NCBI RefSeq assembly: GCF_030013905.1
Contig: NZ_CP124862.1
Coordinates: forward strand, 3,599,051 to 3,663,050
Source: Petroclostridium sp. X23
GTDB taxonomy: Bacteria > Bacillota > Clostridia > SK-Y3
Length of the DNA: 64,000 bases
Direction: 5' to 3'
Shown: positions 26,441 through 36,802 of the stretch, one piece after another
How positions within the stretch are numbered: the first letter of the stretch is position 1
Layout: each line of letters opens with the position of its first letter
The notes under the pieces: generated by a model
The model's database searches: none
The model's input: the letters and a program-made list of their open reading frames with translations, nothing else
Told to the model about the DNA's origin: nothing
Made by a program: the position numbers and the translations under genes

Positions 26441-27121
26441 ATGAGAAGAAGAGCATTGTTGATTAGTCTGGCAATTATCGTTTTACTTGGTGCTGTTGGT
26501 GTATTTGTATTAAATAACGCTTTCAGTTTGCTTTTAACACAGGAGTTTTCTATAAGCAATGCAACTGATGAGCAGTCCGATCAAAAAAAGCAGCAAGCAG
26601 AGGACATGGTACAATCGGATAAGCAAGTTGAAGTAAATACCGTTGATACTGATGAAGCAGTTGACAAGAATATTGAAGAAAGCAAACAAACGCCGGATGT
26701 AAAGCAGGAAGCTGAGAATAAACCTGTTATAAAATCCCCTTCCCAAAGTGCCGATAAGCAGACCGATGTTTCAAGTGAAAAAGGACCTCAACAGAGTAAA
26801 CCGACACAAATCAAGGAGAATACACCTTCCGTTCAGCCTGCTCAGAAACCGCTTCCGGTTGAAAAAGTTGTTGTAGATGAAACAAAAATGAAAGAAATTG
26901 AGAAGAAAGTATCATTTACCGATAAGTCAAAAGCACTCTCTATTGTATTAGGGAGCTTGACGAAAGAGGATTACAAAAGATTACTGGAAATGTCTAAGGA
27001 TGGCGTGACACAACAAGAGAAGCGGGAAGCAAAAGAGATTTTGAGCAAACGGTTGACAGAAGAAAAGAAGCAGCAGTTGAAAGAATTATATGATAAATAT
27101 GACGAGTTGTTGTTACAATAA
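26441..27121 (+). CDS. Membrane-anchored low-complexity protein with helical tail, unknown
   Basis: The protein has an amino-terminal membrane segment (residues 4-24), a linker of about 120 residues rich in Q, K, E, D and P, and a helical carboxy domain (KEDYKRLLEMSKDGVTQQEK, LSKRLTEEKKQQLKELYDKY). No enzyme motif is visible. It starts 22 bases after the PHP phosphatase and is probably in the same operon. Its plan matches the protein at 18112. A role in spanning the wall near the polysaccharide machinery is speculative. Confidence 0.7.
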   Translation: MRRRALLISLAIIVLLGAVGVFVLNNAFSLLLTQEFSISNATDEQSDQKKQQAEDMVQSDKQVEVNTVDTDEAVDKNIEESKQTPDVKQEAENKPVIKSPSQSADKQTDVSSEKGPQQSKPTQIKENTPSVQPAQKPLPVEKVVVDETKMKEIEKKVSFTDKSKALSIVLGSLTKEDYKRLLEMSKDGVTQQEKREAKEILSKRLTEEKKQQLKELYDKYDELLLQ

Positions 27122-27257
27122 ATTATATAAGATGGATTTTACAGTAAAGTAATCAAATCGTAATATAATTTTATCACTAAAAATATAGCGGATTTAGTTA
27201 AATTATGGTATATTATTTTTAATATGTGTTTTAATGTATTTGTTGAGGAGTGGTATA

Positions 27258-29108
27258 TTGAATAATAAGAGAAAAAGAAAGCTAGGCTGTGTCATGAGTG
27301 CGGTTCTTATTGGCATAAGTTTGCTGAATGGGACGCCTGCCGTAAAAGCAGAAACAGCTGTGAGTTTTGACGATATACAGGGTCACTGGGCAGCGCAGCA
27401 AATCGTTGCCGGTGCGGCGCAGGGAATTATATCAGGTTATGGGGACGGGATGTTCAAACCTGAGAAGGAAATTACCAGAGCAGAGTTTATGGCGGTGATT
27501 AACAGAACCTTTGGATATACCGAAAAAGCCGAAGTGGATTTCACGGATGTTAAAACCGGTGATTGGTTTTATGGTGAGGTTGCTAAAGCCGAAGAGGCGG
27601 GATATGTGACCGGATATGATGACGGTACCATCAAACCCGATAGCTCTATTACCCGTGAAGAAGTGGCAGTAATGGTTTCAAGGATTATCGAACTTGAGCA
27701 GAATGATGAATCTCAAGCGTTGGACAGTATTACAGATGCAGTACGAATGGGCAGTTGGAGCAAAGGTTTTATCGGTGCGATTGTTGAGGCAGGGTATATG
27801 AGAGGATATCCGGATGGATCCTATAAACCAACCAAGCCCATCACAAGAGCAGAGTCCATTGCGCTGTTATCCAAAGTTATGGGCAATTTATACAATAAGC
27901 CGGGCAGCTACGGTCCTGAAAAAGGACAAGTTACTGTTGTGGGAAATGTAACCGTGGCATCCACAGGAGTCAAGTTGCGTAACATGGACGTTAAAGGAAA
28001 CTTATATCTAACTGAAGGCATTGGTGATGGTGAAGTCAGTTTGGATGATGTAACAGTAAGCGGGAAAACCTTCATAAAAGGTGGCGGACCTAATAGTATA
28101 GTAGTAACAAATTCAGAGTTAGGAATCACCATTATAGATACAAAGACAGGAAATGTACGCGTACTCGCATCGGGAAGCACGAAAATTGGCAAAGTGACTT
28201 TAAACTCCGGTGCGAAACTGGAAGAAAGCGATCTAACAGGAACCGGTTTTGAAGAATGTGAACTTTCATTGAATATTCCCGAAGGTGAAGAGGTTATATT
28301 TGACGGAGAGTTCGAAATGATGGATGTTGCATCAAGCAATGTGAATATCAGCTTGCAGGGAGGCAAAGTGAATAACCTCCAAGTAGGTGAAGGGATTGAA
28401 GGAACTAAGATAGATGTAGCAAATAAGGCGCAGGTATCAAATATGACATTGAATGCGCCCATCGGTTTAAATATTGGCAGCGATGCAGAAGTATCTACAC
28501 TGATACTAAATGCGGCCGTGTCCATCACAGGACAGGGAAATATCGCAAATGCGGTAATCAAAGTAGATGGTGTGACAATGGAAAAGATGCCGGCTGCTGT
28601 AGAATTTGCGGAAGGTGTTACAGCCACTGTTAACGGGGAGCAAATCACCCAGAAGACTCCTAGCATAGGAGGTGGCGTAGCAGCGCCGGTAACAACTGTT
28701 AATCCTGCAGGAATTAATTCCGCATGCGCGGTGATCGGCAGCACAAGTATAGTCGCTCAAAAGGTTGACGGTAGCGATAATTCGTTTATCATCTCTATTC
28801 CGTCAAATATAAATGATTCTGATAAATTTACACATATTTCTATTGAAGCAACACAGAATGCAAAACAAATTGAAGCAAGGGTTAGTATACTAAGTGAGAG
28901 TAGGTCTAAAACCGTAACGTTATCAAATGGTCAAGCGTATATCACAGCAGGAGATATTTTGGCGGCATTTGGTGGAGAAGATAACAATAATGATGGGATC
29001 ACTTTCTCAGAAATAAAAGGTTATATATCATTAATGATGGTTGACGGCGACTTGGTAGATGACCAGAATAATAGATATCCCATATCCATCACCTTTACTA
29101 TCGAGTAA
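27258..29108 (+). CDS. S-layer-homology surface protein with beta-solenoid-like core, first paralogue
   Basis: This 616-residue exported protein has a signal peptide of about 35 residues (to VKAETA), then three SLH domains (about residues 38-90, 97-150 and 160-210; motifs DIQGHWAA, ITRAEFM, ITREEVA, ITRAESI) that bind pyruvylated wall polymer. The next region, to about residue 440, is made of short beta repeats (NVTVASTGVKLRNMDVKGNL, YLTEGIGDGEV, GGGPNSIVVTNSELG) resembling a beta-solenoid. The carboxy domain is unrelated to that of the next gene. The TTG start is preferred because GAGGAG lies seven bases before it. Confidence 0.88.
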   Translation: MNNKRKRKLGCVMSAVLIGISLLNGTPAVKAETAVSFDDIQGHWAAQQIVAGAAQGIISGYGDGMFKPEKEITRAEFMAVINRTFGYTEKAEVDFTDVKTGDWFYGEVAKAEEAGYVTGYDDGTIKPDSSITREEVAVMVSRIIELEQNDESQALDSITDAVRMGSWSKGFIGAIVEAGYMRGYPDGSYKPTKPITRAESIALLSKVMGNLYNKPGSYGPEKGQVTVVGNVTVASTGVKLRNMDVKGNLYLTEGIGDGEVSLDDVTVSGKTFIKGGGPNSIVVTNSELGITIIDTKTGNVRVLASGSTKIGKVTLNSGAKLEESDLTGTGFEECELSLNIPEGEEVIFDGEFEMMDVASSNVNISLQGGKVNNLQVGEGIEGTKIDVANKAQVSNMTLNAPIGLNIGSDAEVSTLILNAAVSITGQGNIANAVIKVDGVTMEKMPAAVEFAEGVTATVNGEQITQKTPSIGGGVAAPVTTVNPAGINSACAVIGSTSIVAQKVDGSDNSFIISIPSNINDSDKFTHISIEATQNAKQIEARVSILSESRSKTVTLSNGQAYITAGDILAAFGGEDNNNDGITFSEIKGYISLMMVDGDLVDDQNNRYPISITFTIE

Positions 29109-29389
29109 TGAGATATAATTAAGACATGAAACAAGCATTGGACATTTTAAAACAGGTGAAGATGGAGTTTCAATGAGCATCATCAAAGAGCTAAAATCCA
29201 TAATCACATTTGATGGGGTTCTCATCGATTATAACGATGATGAAGTTCCAAGTTATTATAAGTTTTGATTTAAGGCATAGGATATTTTATCTTAGGAGGT
29301 GTATGAATACACGCATTGTAGTTTAGGCATCAAAAGTTATAAACTAAGCATGTATTAAAAATATTATTAAAGAGGAGTGTGTGGTCCGA
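29109..29389. other. Gap with two tiny overlapping frames, possible gene remnant or leader
   Basis: GATATAATTAAGACAT near 29111 is identical to the region ahead of the truncated rpn at 14598. It is followed by a 16-codon frame (29126-29176) overlapping a 31-codon frame (29173-29268, MSIIKELKSI...SYYKF). AGGAGGTGT with a six-codon frame follows near 29295. None matches a known family; they may be the relic of a lost gene or a leader for the next SLH gene. Confidence 0.35.
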
Positions 29390-31771
29390 ATGAAGAGTAA
29401 AAAGTATTTAAATTTTCTAACCAGCATTATTCTTATTGCTGGAATGATTCTAGGCAGTATCTCCGTTGGGTTTGCAGCCGATCTATCAGCCGGCGGACAG
29501 TTTGGGGATATTAACGGACACTGGGCAAAGGCTCAGATTGAAAGCGGTGTGGCAAATGGATTTATTAAAGGGTATGCCGATAGCACTTTCAAACCTGATA
29601 ACAACATCACCAGAGCAGAGTTCTTTACGATGGTAAATAGAGCTTTCGGCTATACTGAGAAAGCTGATGTAGACTATTCCGACGTTTCAAAAGAAAATTG
29701 GTTCTACAGTGAAATCGCGAAAGCAAAAGCGACTGGCTATGTAGCAGGCTATACCGATGGTACAATAAAGCCTAATAATAACATCACCCGTGAAGAAGCG
29801 GCAGCCATTATTACAAGAATAATGGATTTAAGCGAAGCAAAAGATGCAAGTGTACTGAATAAATTCAGCGATTCAGTTAGATTTGCCGATTGGAGCAAAG
29901 GATATATTGGTGCGATCGCGCAAGAAGGATACATGGGTGGATATCCTGACGGAACATTCAAATCCGAAAGAAATATCACCAGAGCAGAATCAGTAAGTAT
30001 GCTGAACCGTGTAGTAGGAGCTTTATATAAAACAGCAGGTACATATGGTTCCGAATCCGAAAAGACAGTGATTGAAGGAAACGTTACCATATCAACTACC
30101 GGCGTTGTTCTTAAAAACATGGAAATCAAGGGTAACTTATACCTCACCGAAGGAATCGGAGACGGTGACTTTACGATGGATAATGTTGAAGTTGCTGGTA
30201 AAACCCTTGTAAAAGGTGGCGGACCTAACAGTATTGTTGTTTTAAACTCTAAGTTAGGAATCGTTATTGTTAACACAAAGACAGGTACCGTTAGAGTAGT
30301 TGCAAAAGGAAACTCATCTGTAGGTAGAGTAGTACTTAATTCCGGTGCAAAATTGGAAGAAGACGGTGTAACCGGAGATGGGTTTGGCAATGTCGATCTT
30401 TCTTTGAATATTCCTGAAGGTGAAGAAGTAATATTTGTAGGTGATTTCGCTGAAGTTAAAGTAGCGGCACCTGGCGTGAAGGTAAATGTTGTAAGCGGGA
30501 CAATTGGCAAAATGGAAATAGCGGCAGAAGCAAAAGGTGCGACAGTTGCACTGGGTGCTGGCGCAAAAGTTACAACCATGACAATTAATGCTGCTGTGGC
30601 AGTTACAGGTAAAGGTGAAATTGGAACTGCGATAGTAAACGTTAATGAAGTAACCATGGAACAGAAGCCGGATAATGTACAGAAGGGAGATAATGTGGAA
30701 TTTAATCCTGGGCCTGGAACAACATCTGGCAGTGGAGGTCCTACTGGCGGTGATAGCAATAGCGGCTCTACTAAAAGTATAACAATCACTAGTATTAATG
30801 ATGTCTCCGTAAGAGCAGAAGAAACGATAGATGTAACTGCTTCAGTAGAGCCTGCAGATGCAACAATTGCTGCAGAGTCTGCTGATACAGGTATAGCTAC
30901 TGTTTCAGTATCTGGTAACAAGCTTACTATTACTGGTGTAAGTGCAGGTCAAACTACCATTACTGTTACTGCGACTAAGGCCGATTATACAACTGATACA
31001 GAACAGTTTACTGTTACTGTAAAAAGAGCGCTTGTAGCTGCACCGGTAGATCATACATTACCGGCATTGTTAGACGCAATTGAAGATGCGTTTAGCAGCT
31101 TGACAGATGAAGAGTGGAATAGCTTACAACAGTTACAGGCAAATCTTACTAGTTCTTCAGTAGATGAAATCGTAGCATCTATGCAGCAAGCCGGTCTAGT
31201 TGGACCATTTGAAGCGCTTATTAATGATAATATTTCGGAGCAACAGGCAAGAGTTGCGGTAAATCTTATCTTAGCGTTTGCAGACTTGGGAAGAGATAAT
31301 GCAAGTGAAAGTATAAATACCATTTCAGCTAAAATTGCTGATTTAAAGGCTGCTTACAGTAATCAGGTCACAAAACTTATACAAGACGGCGTTAATCAGG
31401 AAGAAATCTATGATTATGCAATAGATGTATATGATGCGTTGCTGCAAGATCCTAATATTTCAAGTGTTAGCGATGCAGATTATGAAGAATATCTATACAA
31501 TGAAGCTTTAGATGTATTAAGAAATAATTCTGAACATTCTAATCTTGAAACAGTGGTTTCTAATGCATTTGATAGAGCTTATGACTACTATGCATCTAAG
31601 CTGGGCGATCTTGCTGATTTGATTAAAGATGTGTACCAATTTGACAATTTGACTGGTGCAAAAGTAATAGACTTAAAGAAAATTGTTGAAGGTCAACAAA
31701 ATGATGACATCAGTGCAATGTTAGATCTGTTAGACTTTATGCTTGATACAAGCAAACTATTCGTACAATAA
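29390..31771 (+). CDS. S-layer-homology surface protein with beta-solenoid, Ig-like and helical domains, second paralogue
   Basis: This 793-residue exported protein has a signal peptide (ending VGFAADL), three SLH domains (to about residue 210) and a beta-repeat core nearly colinear with the upstream paralogue (LYLTEGIGDG, GGGPNSIVVLNSKLG, LSLNIPEGEEVIF). A Gly/Ser-rich linker leads to a Big_2-like domain (about 470-550; GIATVSVSGNKLTITGVSAG). The last 230 residues are acidic and helical. It probably coats the cell and presents the variable end outward. AGAGGAG precedes the ATG. A strong terminator follows. Confidence 0.88.
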   Translation: MKSKKYLNFLTSIILIAGMILGSISVGFAADLSAGGQFGDINGHWAKAQIESGVANGFIKGYADSTFKPDNNITRAEFFTMVNRAFGYTEKADVDYSDVSKENWFYSEIAKAKATGYVAGYTDGTIKPNNNITREEAAAIITRIMDLSEAKDASVLNKFSDSVRFADWSKGYIGAIAQEGYMGGYPDGTFKSERNITRAESVSMLNRVVGALYKTAGTYGSESEKTVIEGNVTISTTGVVLKNMEIKGNLYLTEGIGDGDFTMDNVEVAGKTLVKGGGPNSIVVLNSKLGIVIVNTKTGTVRVVAKGNSSVGRVVLNSGAKLEEDGVTGDGFGNVDLSLNIPEGEEVIFVGDFAEVKVAAPGVKVNVVSGTIGKMEIAAEAKGATVALGAGAKVTTMTINAAVAVTGKGEIGTAIVNVNEVTMEQKPDNVQKGDNVEFNPGPGTTSGSGGPTGGDSNSGSTKSITITSINDVSVRAEETIDVTASVEPADATIAAESADTGIATVSVSGNKLTITGVSAGQTTITVTATKADYTTDTEQFTVTVKRALVAAPVDHTLPALLDAIEDAFSSLTDEEWNSLQQLQANLTSSSVDEIVASMQQAGLVGPFEALINDNISEQQARVAVNLILAFADLGRDNASESINTISAKIADLKAAYSNQVTKLIQDGVNQEEIYDYAIDVYDALLQDPNISSVSDADYEEYLYNEALDVLRNNSEHSNLETVVSNAFDRAYDYYASKLGDLADLIKDVYQFDNLTGAKVIDLKKIVEGQQNDDISAMLDLLDFMLDTSKLFVQ

Positions 31772-31783
31772 TTTAATAGTTAT

Positions 31784-31824
31784 AAAGCCCTAGTCTCATT
31801 GCGAGGCTAGGGCTTTTGTGTGCG
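31784..31824 (+). terminator. Terminator after second SLH gene
   Basis: AAAGCCCTAGTCTC pairs with GAGGCTAGGGCTTTT around a 5-nt loop; the U-tract is part of the stem end. Confidence 0.85.
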
Positions 31825-31960
31825 CCACGCACAGACAAGGGGACGGTTCTCATGTCTTATTCCATACATGGAGTACTTTTACGCTGCGCAAACACTTTAT
31901 TCTTGAGATTATAGCTCCTTTATAATATAATGATTAAAAAAGCGTGAAGGAGAGAGTACA

Positions 31961-32803
31961 TTGCGTGAGATTCATGTTGATGAAATCATAAATGCAGTAG
32001 AGAAACTGTGTATAAATGCGAATTACTACTTAAATAATGATATTGAATGTGGCCTTGAAAAAAGTGCTGCCCAAGAAAAGTCGCCCATTGGAAGGGACAT
32101 ACTGGAGAAGTTAGTTGATAATGCGAAGCTGGCTCGGGAAGCAAATATGCCCATCTGTCAGGATACGGGGATGGCGGTGGTCTTTATAGAAGTGGGACAG
32201 GATACTCATGTGACCGGCGGAAGCATCACGGAAGCAATCAATGAAGGGGTAAGAAGAGGGTATAAAGAAGGCTACCTGAGAAACTCGGTAGTAAGAGATC
32301 CTATCAACAGAGTAAATACCGGCGATAATACACCTGCCATTATCCACTATGATATGGTCCAAGGGGATAAGATAAAAATAACCGTAGCGCCCAAAGGATT
32401 TGGCAGTGAGAACATGAGCGGCTTGAAGATGTTAAAGCCTTCGGATGGCATTGAAGGGGTGAAGAACTTTATTTTGAGCACCATAGACCAGGCCGGTGCG
32501 AATCCATGTCCGCCGATGATTATAGGCGTTGGACTGGGAGGAACGATGGAAAAGGCTGCGTATCTGGCGAAAAAGGCACTGCTGCGGCCGATAGACCAGC
32601 ATAATAAGGATGAATATTACAATAATTTAGAGTTAGAATTGCTGGATAGAATTAACGGGTTAGGCATCGGGCCTCAAGGATTAGGAGGAACCACTACTGC
32701 GCTTGCGGTGAATGTTGAAGTATATCCTACCCATATTGCCGGTCTGCCGGTGGCGGTAAATGTAAGCTGTCATGCAACGAGACATGCGGAAACGGCCATT
32801 TAG
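31961..32803 (+). CDS. fumA: Fe-S class I fumarate hydratase, alpha subunit
   Basis: This 280-residue protein matches the amino-terminal (alpha) half of class I fumarase/L(+)-tartrate dehydratase, which carries the cysteines for the [4Fe-4S] cluster: C in MPICQDTGMAVVF, C in GANPCPPMIIGVGLGG, and C in NVSCHATRH. It hydrates fumarate to malate together with a beta subunit. The TTG start follows AAGGAGAGA. No beta-subunit gene is adjacent on either side, so the partner must be elsewhere or lost. The reading frame is intact. Confidence 0.92.
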   Translation: MREIHVDEIINAVEKLCINANYYLNNDIECGLEKSAAQEKSPIGRDILEKLVDNAKLAREANMPICQDTGMAVVFIEVGQDTHVTGGSITEAINEGVRRGYKEGYLRNSVVRDPINRVNTGDNTPAIIHYDMVQGDKIKITVAPKGFGSENMSGLKMLKPSDGIEGVKNFILSTIDQAGANPCPPMIIGVGLGGTMEKAAYLAKKALLRPIDQHNKDEYYNNLELELLDRINGLGIGPQGLGGTTTALAVNVEVYPTHIAGLPVAVNVSCHATRHAETAI

Positions 32804-32834
32804 TGAATAATGAATAATGAATAATGAATAGTGT
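32802..32834. repeat. AGTGAATAATGAATA array after fumA
   Basis: TAGTGAATAATGAATAATGA continuing to ATAG, overlapping the fumA stop codon. The rest of the gap to 33141 is AT-rich leader for hpf. Confidence 0.65.
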
Positions 32835-33008
32835 ACAATTAATGAAAATTCATTGATGGACGAAAAATATATATTTAATCCTGTTTAAGGGCTTTATAAA
32901 GGGGTAAATATACTTATAATATAAAATATTGGACAAGTTGTCATTTTAATAAATTTTTTGGACAAATTGTTGGAAATTTAGGCTAGTACAGCAGGAATGA
33001 CAAAAATC

Positions 33009-33016
33009 TTGTCGAA
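33009..33016 (+). promoter_or_regulatory. Possible Spo0A box upstream of hpf
   Basis: TTGTCGAA contains the 0A-box core TGTCGAA. A single short match in AT-rich DNA is weak evidence. Confidence 0.25.
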
Positions 33017-33141
33017 TATAATATTATAAAGTTTTGTTAAGAATGATGTAATGTTACAATGTAAATTAGGTCATAATATTAACAATCGGTCTTAGCAAAA
33101 CGAGTACTCTACCAGTTAACTTATATGAAGGAGCTGAGGTT

Positions 33142-33687
33142 ATGAAGTTCATTATTACAGGAAGAAAAATTGATGTAACTGATGGATTGAGAGACAGGAT
33201 TAATAAAAAACTTGGAAAGCTGGATAAGTTTTTTGATGAAGACACAGAAGTACATGTGACACTGGAAGTTGAAAAAGATAGGCAAATGGTAGAAGTAACA
33301 GTTCCGTATAAAGGAATTATTTTTAGAGCTGAAGAAGTAAATCACGATATGTATGCGTCAATTGATAAAGTAGTAGATCATTTGGAAAGACAAATCAGAA
33401 AAAATAAGACTCGATTGGAAAAGAGATTTAAGGATGACGCATTTATTATTGAAACTGTAAATGGCGGTATGCCTAATGATTATAAACCTGTAGAAGAAGA
33501 AAAAGAATTTAATGTAGTAAAAACTAAAAGATTTGCCATCAAGCCAATGGATACTGAAGAAGCAATTTTACAAATGAATTTATTAGGGCATCAGTTTTTT
33601 GTATTCTTCAATGCGGACACTGATGAAGTAAATGTGGTATATAAGAGAAAAGATGGTGATTACGGGTTAATTGAGCCTGAATTTTAA
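33142..33687 (+). CDS. hpf: Long-form ribosome hibernation promoting factor
   Basis: This 181-residue protein has an HPF/RaiA amino-terminal domain (residues 1-100; MKFIITGRKIDVTDGLRDRI, and LKVD-type helix DKVVDHLERQIRKNK). A linker leads to the carboxy dimerisation domain (KTKRFAIKPMDTEEAILQMN, FFVFFNADTDEVNVVYKRKD). The long form joins two 70S ribosomes into inactive 100S dimers in stationary phase. AAGGAGCTGAGG precedes the ATG. It is followed by a terminator and then secA, a common Firmicutes order. Confidence 0.95.
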   Translation: MKFIITGRKIDVTDGLRDRINKKLGKLDKFFDEDTEVHVTLEVEKDRQMVEVTVPYKGIIFRAEEVNHDMYASIDKVVDHLERQIRKNKTRLEKRFKDDAFIIETVNGGMPNDYKPVEEEKEFNVVKTKRFAIKPMDTEEAILQMNLLGHQFFVFFNADTDEVNVVYKRKDGDYGLIEPEF

Positions 33688-33704
33688 TATTAAAGAAGAG
33701 TGTG

Positions 33705-33737
33705 GCAGCCGAGACAAATGTCTCGGCTGTTGTTTTG
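33705..33737 (+). terminator. Terminator between hpf and secA
   Basis: GCAGCCGAGA / TCTCGGCTG stem with a 6-nt loop followed by TTGTTTTG. Confidence 0.8.
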
Positions 33738-33819
33738 AAAATTATTTGTTGAATACAAGGTAGGTTAATGATAAAATGTTATAGATTAGGAGAGACTTTC
33801 ATTATAGAGGTGAGAATAA

Positions 33820-36537
33820 ATGAAGTTATTGGAAAAAATTTTCGGGAATTATAGTGATAGAGAAATAAAGCGTATAATGCCTATTGTAGATAAGATAGAC
33901 AGTTTGGAACCGGATATTAAAGCATTGAATGATGATGAGTTAAAGAACAAGACCTTTGAATTCAAACAAAGATTATCCGCTGGAGAGACCCTTGATGATA
34001 TATTACCCGAAGCTTTTGCGGTAGTTCGGGAAGCGTCATACAGAGTGCTTGGCATGAGACACTTTGGTGTACAGCTCATTGGAGGTATTGTTTTACACCA
34101 GGGCAGAATCTCTGAAATGAAAACAGGGGAAGGTAAAACACTGGTTGCCACATTACCCGCTTACCTTAATGCGTTGGAAGGTAAAGGCGTACACATTGTT
34201 ACGGTAAATGATTATCTTGCAAAGCGTGATAGTGAATGGATGGGAAAGTTATATCATTTTCTAGGCTTATCGGTAGGGTTGGTGGTACATGGTCTGAATT
34301 CGGGCCAGAAGAAACAAGCCTATAACGCGGATATCACATATGGAACAAATAATGAATATGGATTTGATTACCTTAGAGATAATATGGTTATTTACAAGGA
34401 AGATATGGTGCAGAGAGGTCTGCACTATGCGATTGTGGATGAAGTGGATAGTATCCTCATCGATGAAGCCAGAACGCCGTTGATTATTTCCGGAGCAGGG
34501 GATAAGTCTACCGTGCTTTATCATAAAGCGAATGATTTTGTGAAAAAACTGAAAATCCATAAGATTATTGAGGCTGATGATAAAAAGCTGGATGATGATA
34601 TTGAGGCAGACTATATCGTAGATGAAAAGGCGCATACGGCTACATTAACTCATAAAGGGATTAGAAAGGCTGAGCAGGCTTTTGGGATAGAGAATTTATC
34701 AGATCCCGAAAACCTTACTCTTTCACATCATATCAATCAAGCTCTTAAAGCGCATGGGATCATGAAGCTGGACAAAGATTACGTGGTAAAAGACGGAGAA
34801 GTCATTATCGTTGATGAGTTCACCGGAAGACTGATGTTCGGGAGAAGATACAGCGATGGCCTGCATCAGGCGATTGAAGCCAAAGAAGGTGTAAAAGTAG
34901 AACGAGAAAGTAAAACCTTGGCGACTATTACCTTCCAGAACTATTTCAGGATGTATACCAAGCTTTCGGGGATGACGGGTACGGCGCAGACAGAAGAAGA
35001 AGAGTTTCGTGCGATTTATAATCTTGATGTTATTGTAATGCCTACCAACAGGCCGTTGCAGAGAATGGATTTGCCTGATGTAATATATAAAAATGAACGT
35101 GGAAAATTTAATGCCGTCGTGGAGCATATTATCGAATGCCATCAGAAAGGACAGCCGGTGCTTGTAGGTACTATCACCATTGAAAAGTCTGAGGAACTCA
35201 GCCATATGCTAAAGAAAAGAGGCATTCCTCACGAGGTGCTGAACGCAAAGTATCATGAGAAGGAAGCAGAGATCGTGTCTCAGGCGGGGAAAAAGGGTGC
35301 GGTAACCATTGCCACCAACATGGCCGGTCGTGGTACTGATATCGTACTAGGGGGTAACTCTGAAGCGATGGCACGACATGAAATGAAGAAAAAGGGATAT
35401 TCGGACTATCTTATTAATGAAGCAACAGGATTTGCCGATACCGATGATGCTGAAATATTGGAAGCACGTAAGGTGTTCAGGGAATTATATGATAAATTCA
35501 AACAGTTTACCAATACGGAGCGTGATGCGGTAGTAGCGGCAGGAGGATTGCAAATCGTCGGTACCGAAAGGCATGAGAGCAGAAGAATCGATAATCAGCT
35601 GCGCGGTCGTTCAGGACGTCAAGGAGATCCGGGAGCATCAAGATTCTATATCTCATTGGAAGATGACTTGATGCGGTTATTCGGATCCGAGAGAATTGCA
35701 GGCGTCGTGGAAGCGTTGGGGTTAGAAGAAGACCAGCCTATTGAGCATAAAATGCTTTCTAATGCTATTGAAAATGCGCAGAAAAAAGTTGAAGGCAGAA
35801 ACTTTGATATCCGTAAGCATGTGCTGCAGTATGACGATGTCATGAATCAACAAAGAGAAGTGATTTATGGACAAAGACAAAAGGTGCTGAATGGTGAAGA
35901 TTTAAAATCTGCCATCCTTAAATCATTGGATGGGATCATAGATAATATGCTTCGTTTATATACCGGTGAAAGTCCGCATCCCGACGACTGGAACTGGACG
36001 GGATTAAAAGAATATGCCGAAGGCATGTTCATGCCGGAAGGCAGCTTGGAGTATTCAAGAGAAGAATTGGAAGACCTCACAAAAGAAGATGTAAGAGAAA
36101 GATTGATGAAGATCGCTCTTGAGGCATACGAAGCCAAAGAACAAGAAGTCGGTTCCGAGAACATGAGAGAGTTGGAACGTGTCGTAATGTTGAAAGTGGT
36201 AGACCAAAAATGGATGGACCATATTGACAACATGGATCAGCTTAGACAGGGAATCGGACTAAGGGCTTACGGACAGCGTGATCCTGTTGTAGAATATAAG
36301 TTTGAAGGCTTTGACATGTTTGAAGAGATGATTAAAAATATTCAAGAGGATACGGTACGAATCATCTACCACGCGCATATTGAACGTCCGCCGGAAAGAG
36401 AACGCGTCGCCGAACCTATCGAAGCGTCGCATGGGGATGGACCTGCGCAACCTGTTGTAAAAGGGGAAAAGGTAGGAAGAAATGATCCGTGTCCTTGCGG
36501 AAGCGGGAAGAAGTATAAGAAGTGTTGCGGACAGTAA
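33820..36537 (+). CDS. secA: Preprotein translocase ATPase SecA
   Basis: This 905-residue motor drives secreted proteins through SecYEG. Walker A is [13 protein letters not shown] near residue 105, the DEAD-type Walker B is [17 protein letters not shown] near residue 208, and the second NBD has [14 protein letters not shown] and [16 protein letters not shown]. The carboxy end has the zinc-binding tail [17 protein letters not shown] that contacts SecB or ribosomes. The ATG follows GAGGTGAG. A 7-bp repeat array starts right after the stop, then prfB follows. Confidence 0.98.
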   Translation: MKLLEKIFGNYSDREIKRIMPIVDKIDSLEPDIKALNDDELKNKTFEFKQRLSAGETLDDILPEAFAVVREASYRVLGMRHFGVQLIGGIVLHQGRISEMKTGEGKTLVATLPAYLNALEGKGVHIVTVNDYLAKRDSEWMGKLYHFLGLSVGLVVHGLNSGQKKQAYNADITYGTNNEYGFDYLRDNMVIYKEDMVQRGLHYAIVDEVDSILIDEARTPLIISGAGDKSTVLYHKANDFVKKLKIHKIIEADDKKLDDDIEADYIVDEKAHTATLTHKGIRKAEQAFGIENLSDPENLTLSHHINQALKAHGIMKLDKDYVVKDGEVIIVDEFTGRLMFGRRYSDGLHQAIEAKEGVKVERESKTLATITFQNYFRMYTKLSGMTGTAQTEEEEFRAIYNLDVIVMPTNRPLQRMDLPDVIYKNERGKFNAVVEHIIECHQKGQPVLVGTITIEKSEELSHMLKKRGIPHEVLNAKYHEKEAEIVSQAGKKGAVTIATNMAGRGTDIVLGGNSEAMARHEMKKKGYSDYLINEATGFADTDDAEILEARKVFRELYDKFKQFTNTERDAVVAAGGLQIVGTERHESRRIDNQLRGRSGRQGDPGASRFYISLEDDLMRLFGSERIAGVVEALGLEEDQPIEHKMLSNAIENAQKKVEGRNFDIRKHVLQYDDVMNQQREVIYGQRQKVLNGEDLKSAILKSLDGIIDNMLRLYTGESPHPDDWNWTGLKEYAEGMFMPEGSLEYSREELEDLTKEDVRERLMKIALEAYEAKEQEVGSENMRELERVVMLKVVDQKWMDHIDNMDQLRQGIGLRAYGQRDPVVEYKFEGFDMFEEMIKNIQEDTVRIIYHAHIERPPERERVAEPIEASHGDGPAQPVVKGEKVGRNDPCPCGSGKKYKKCCGQ

Positions 36538-36540
36538 GGG

Positions 36541-36581
<41 letters not shown>

Positions 36582-36639
36582 TGCCCGACTGCAAAGAGAT
36601 TATAAGTTAACATGTTGTGCTAGTACAAAATGATATGGA

Positions 36640-36802
36640 ACTATATAAGTTGAATTAAATAATTGGATATTGCAAGTCAACGGAACGCCACGGGGGGCGT
36701 TCCCTACGAGTTGCAAATCCGGTATGAATGGAATTTGGTGTTATATGTAGGGAACGGCCCCTGTGCCGTTCCGACTCAAATCTTTAATTCAACTTATATA
36801 GT
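36640..36802. mobile_element. MITE-like element with 20-bp terminal inverted repeats
   Basis: ACTATATAAGTTGAATTAAA at the left end is perfectly inverted as TTTAATTCAACTTATATAGT at the right end, 163 bases in total. Inside are two hairpins (GGAACGCC/GGCGTTCC and GGAACGGC/GCCGTTCC). Flanks carry related TAGTACAA.AATGATAT sequences (36621 and 36799), perhaps a target duplication. It has no coding capacity. Confidence 0.7.
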
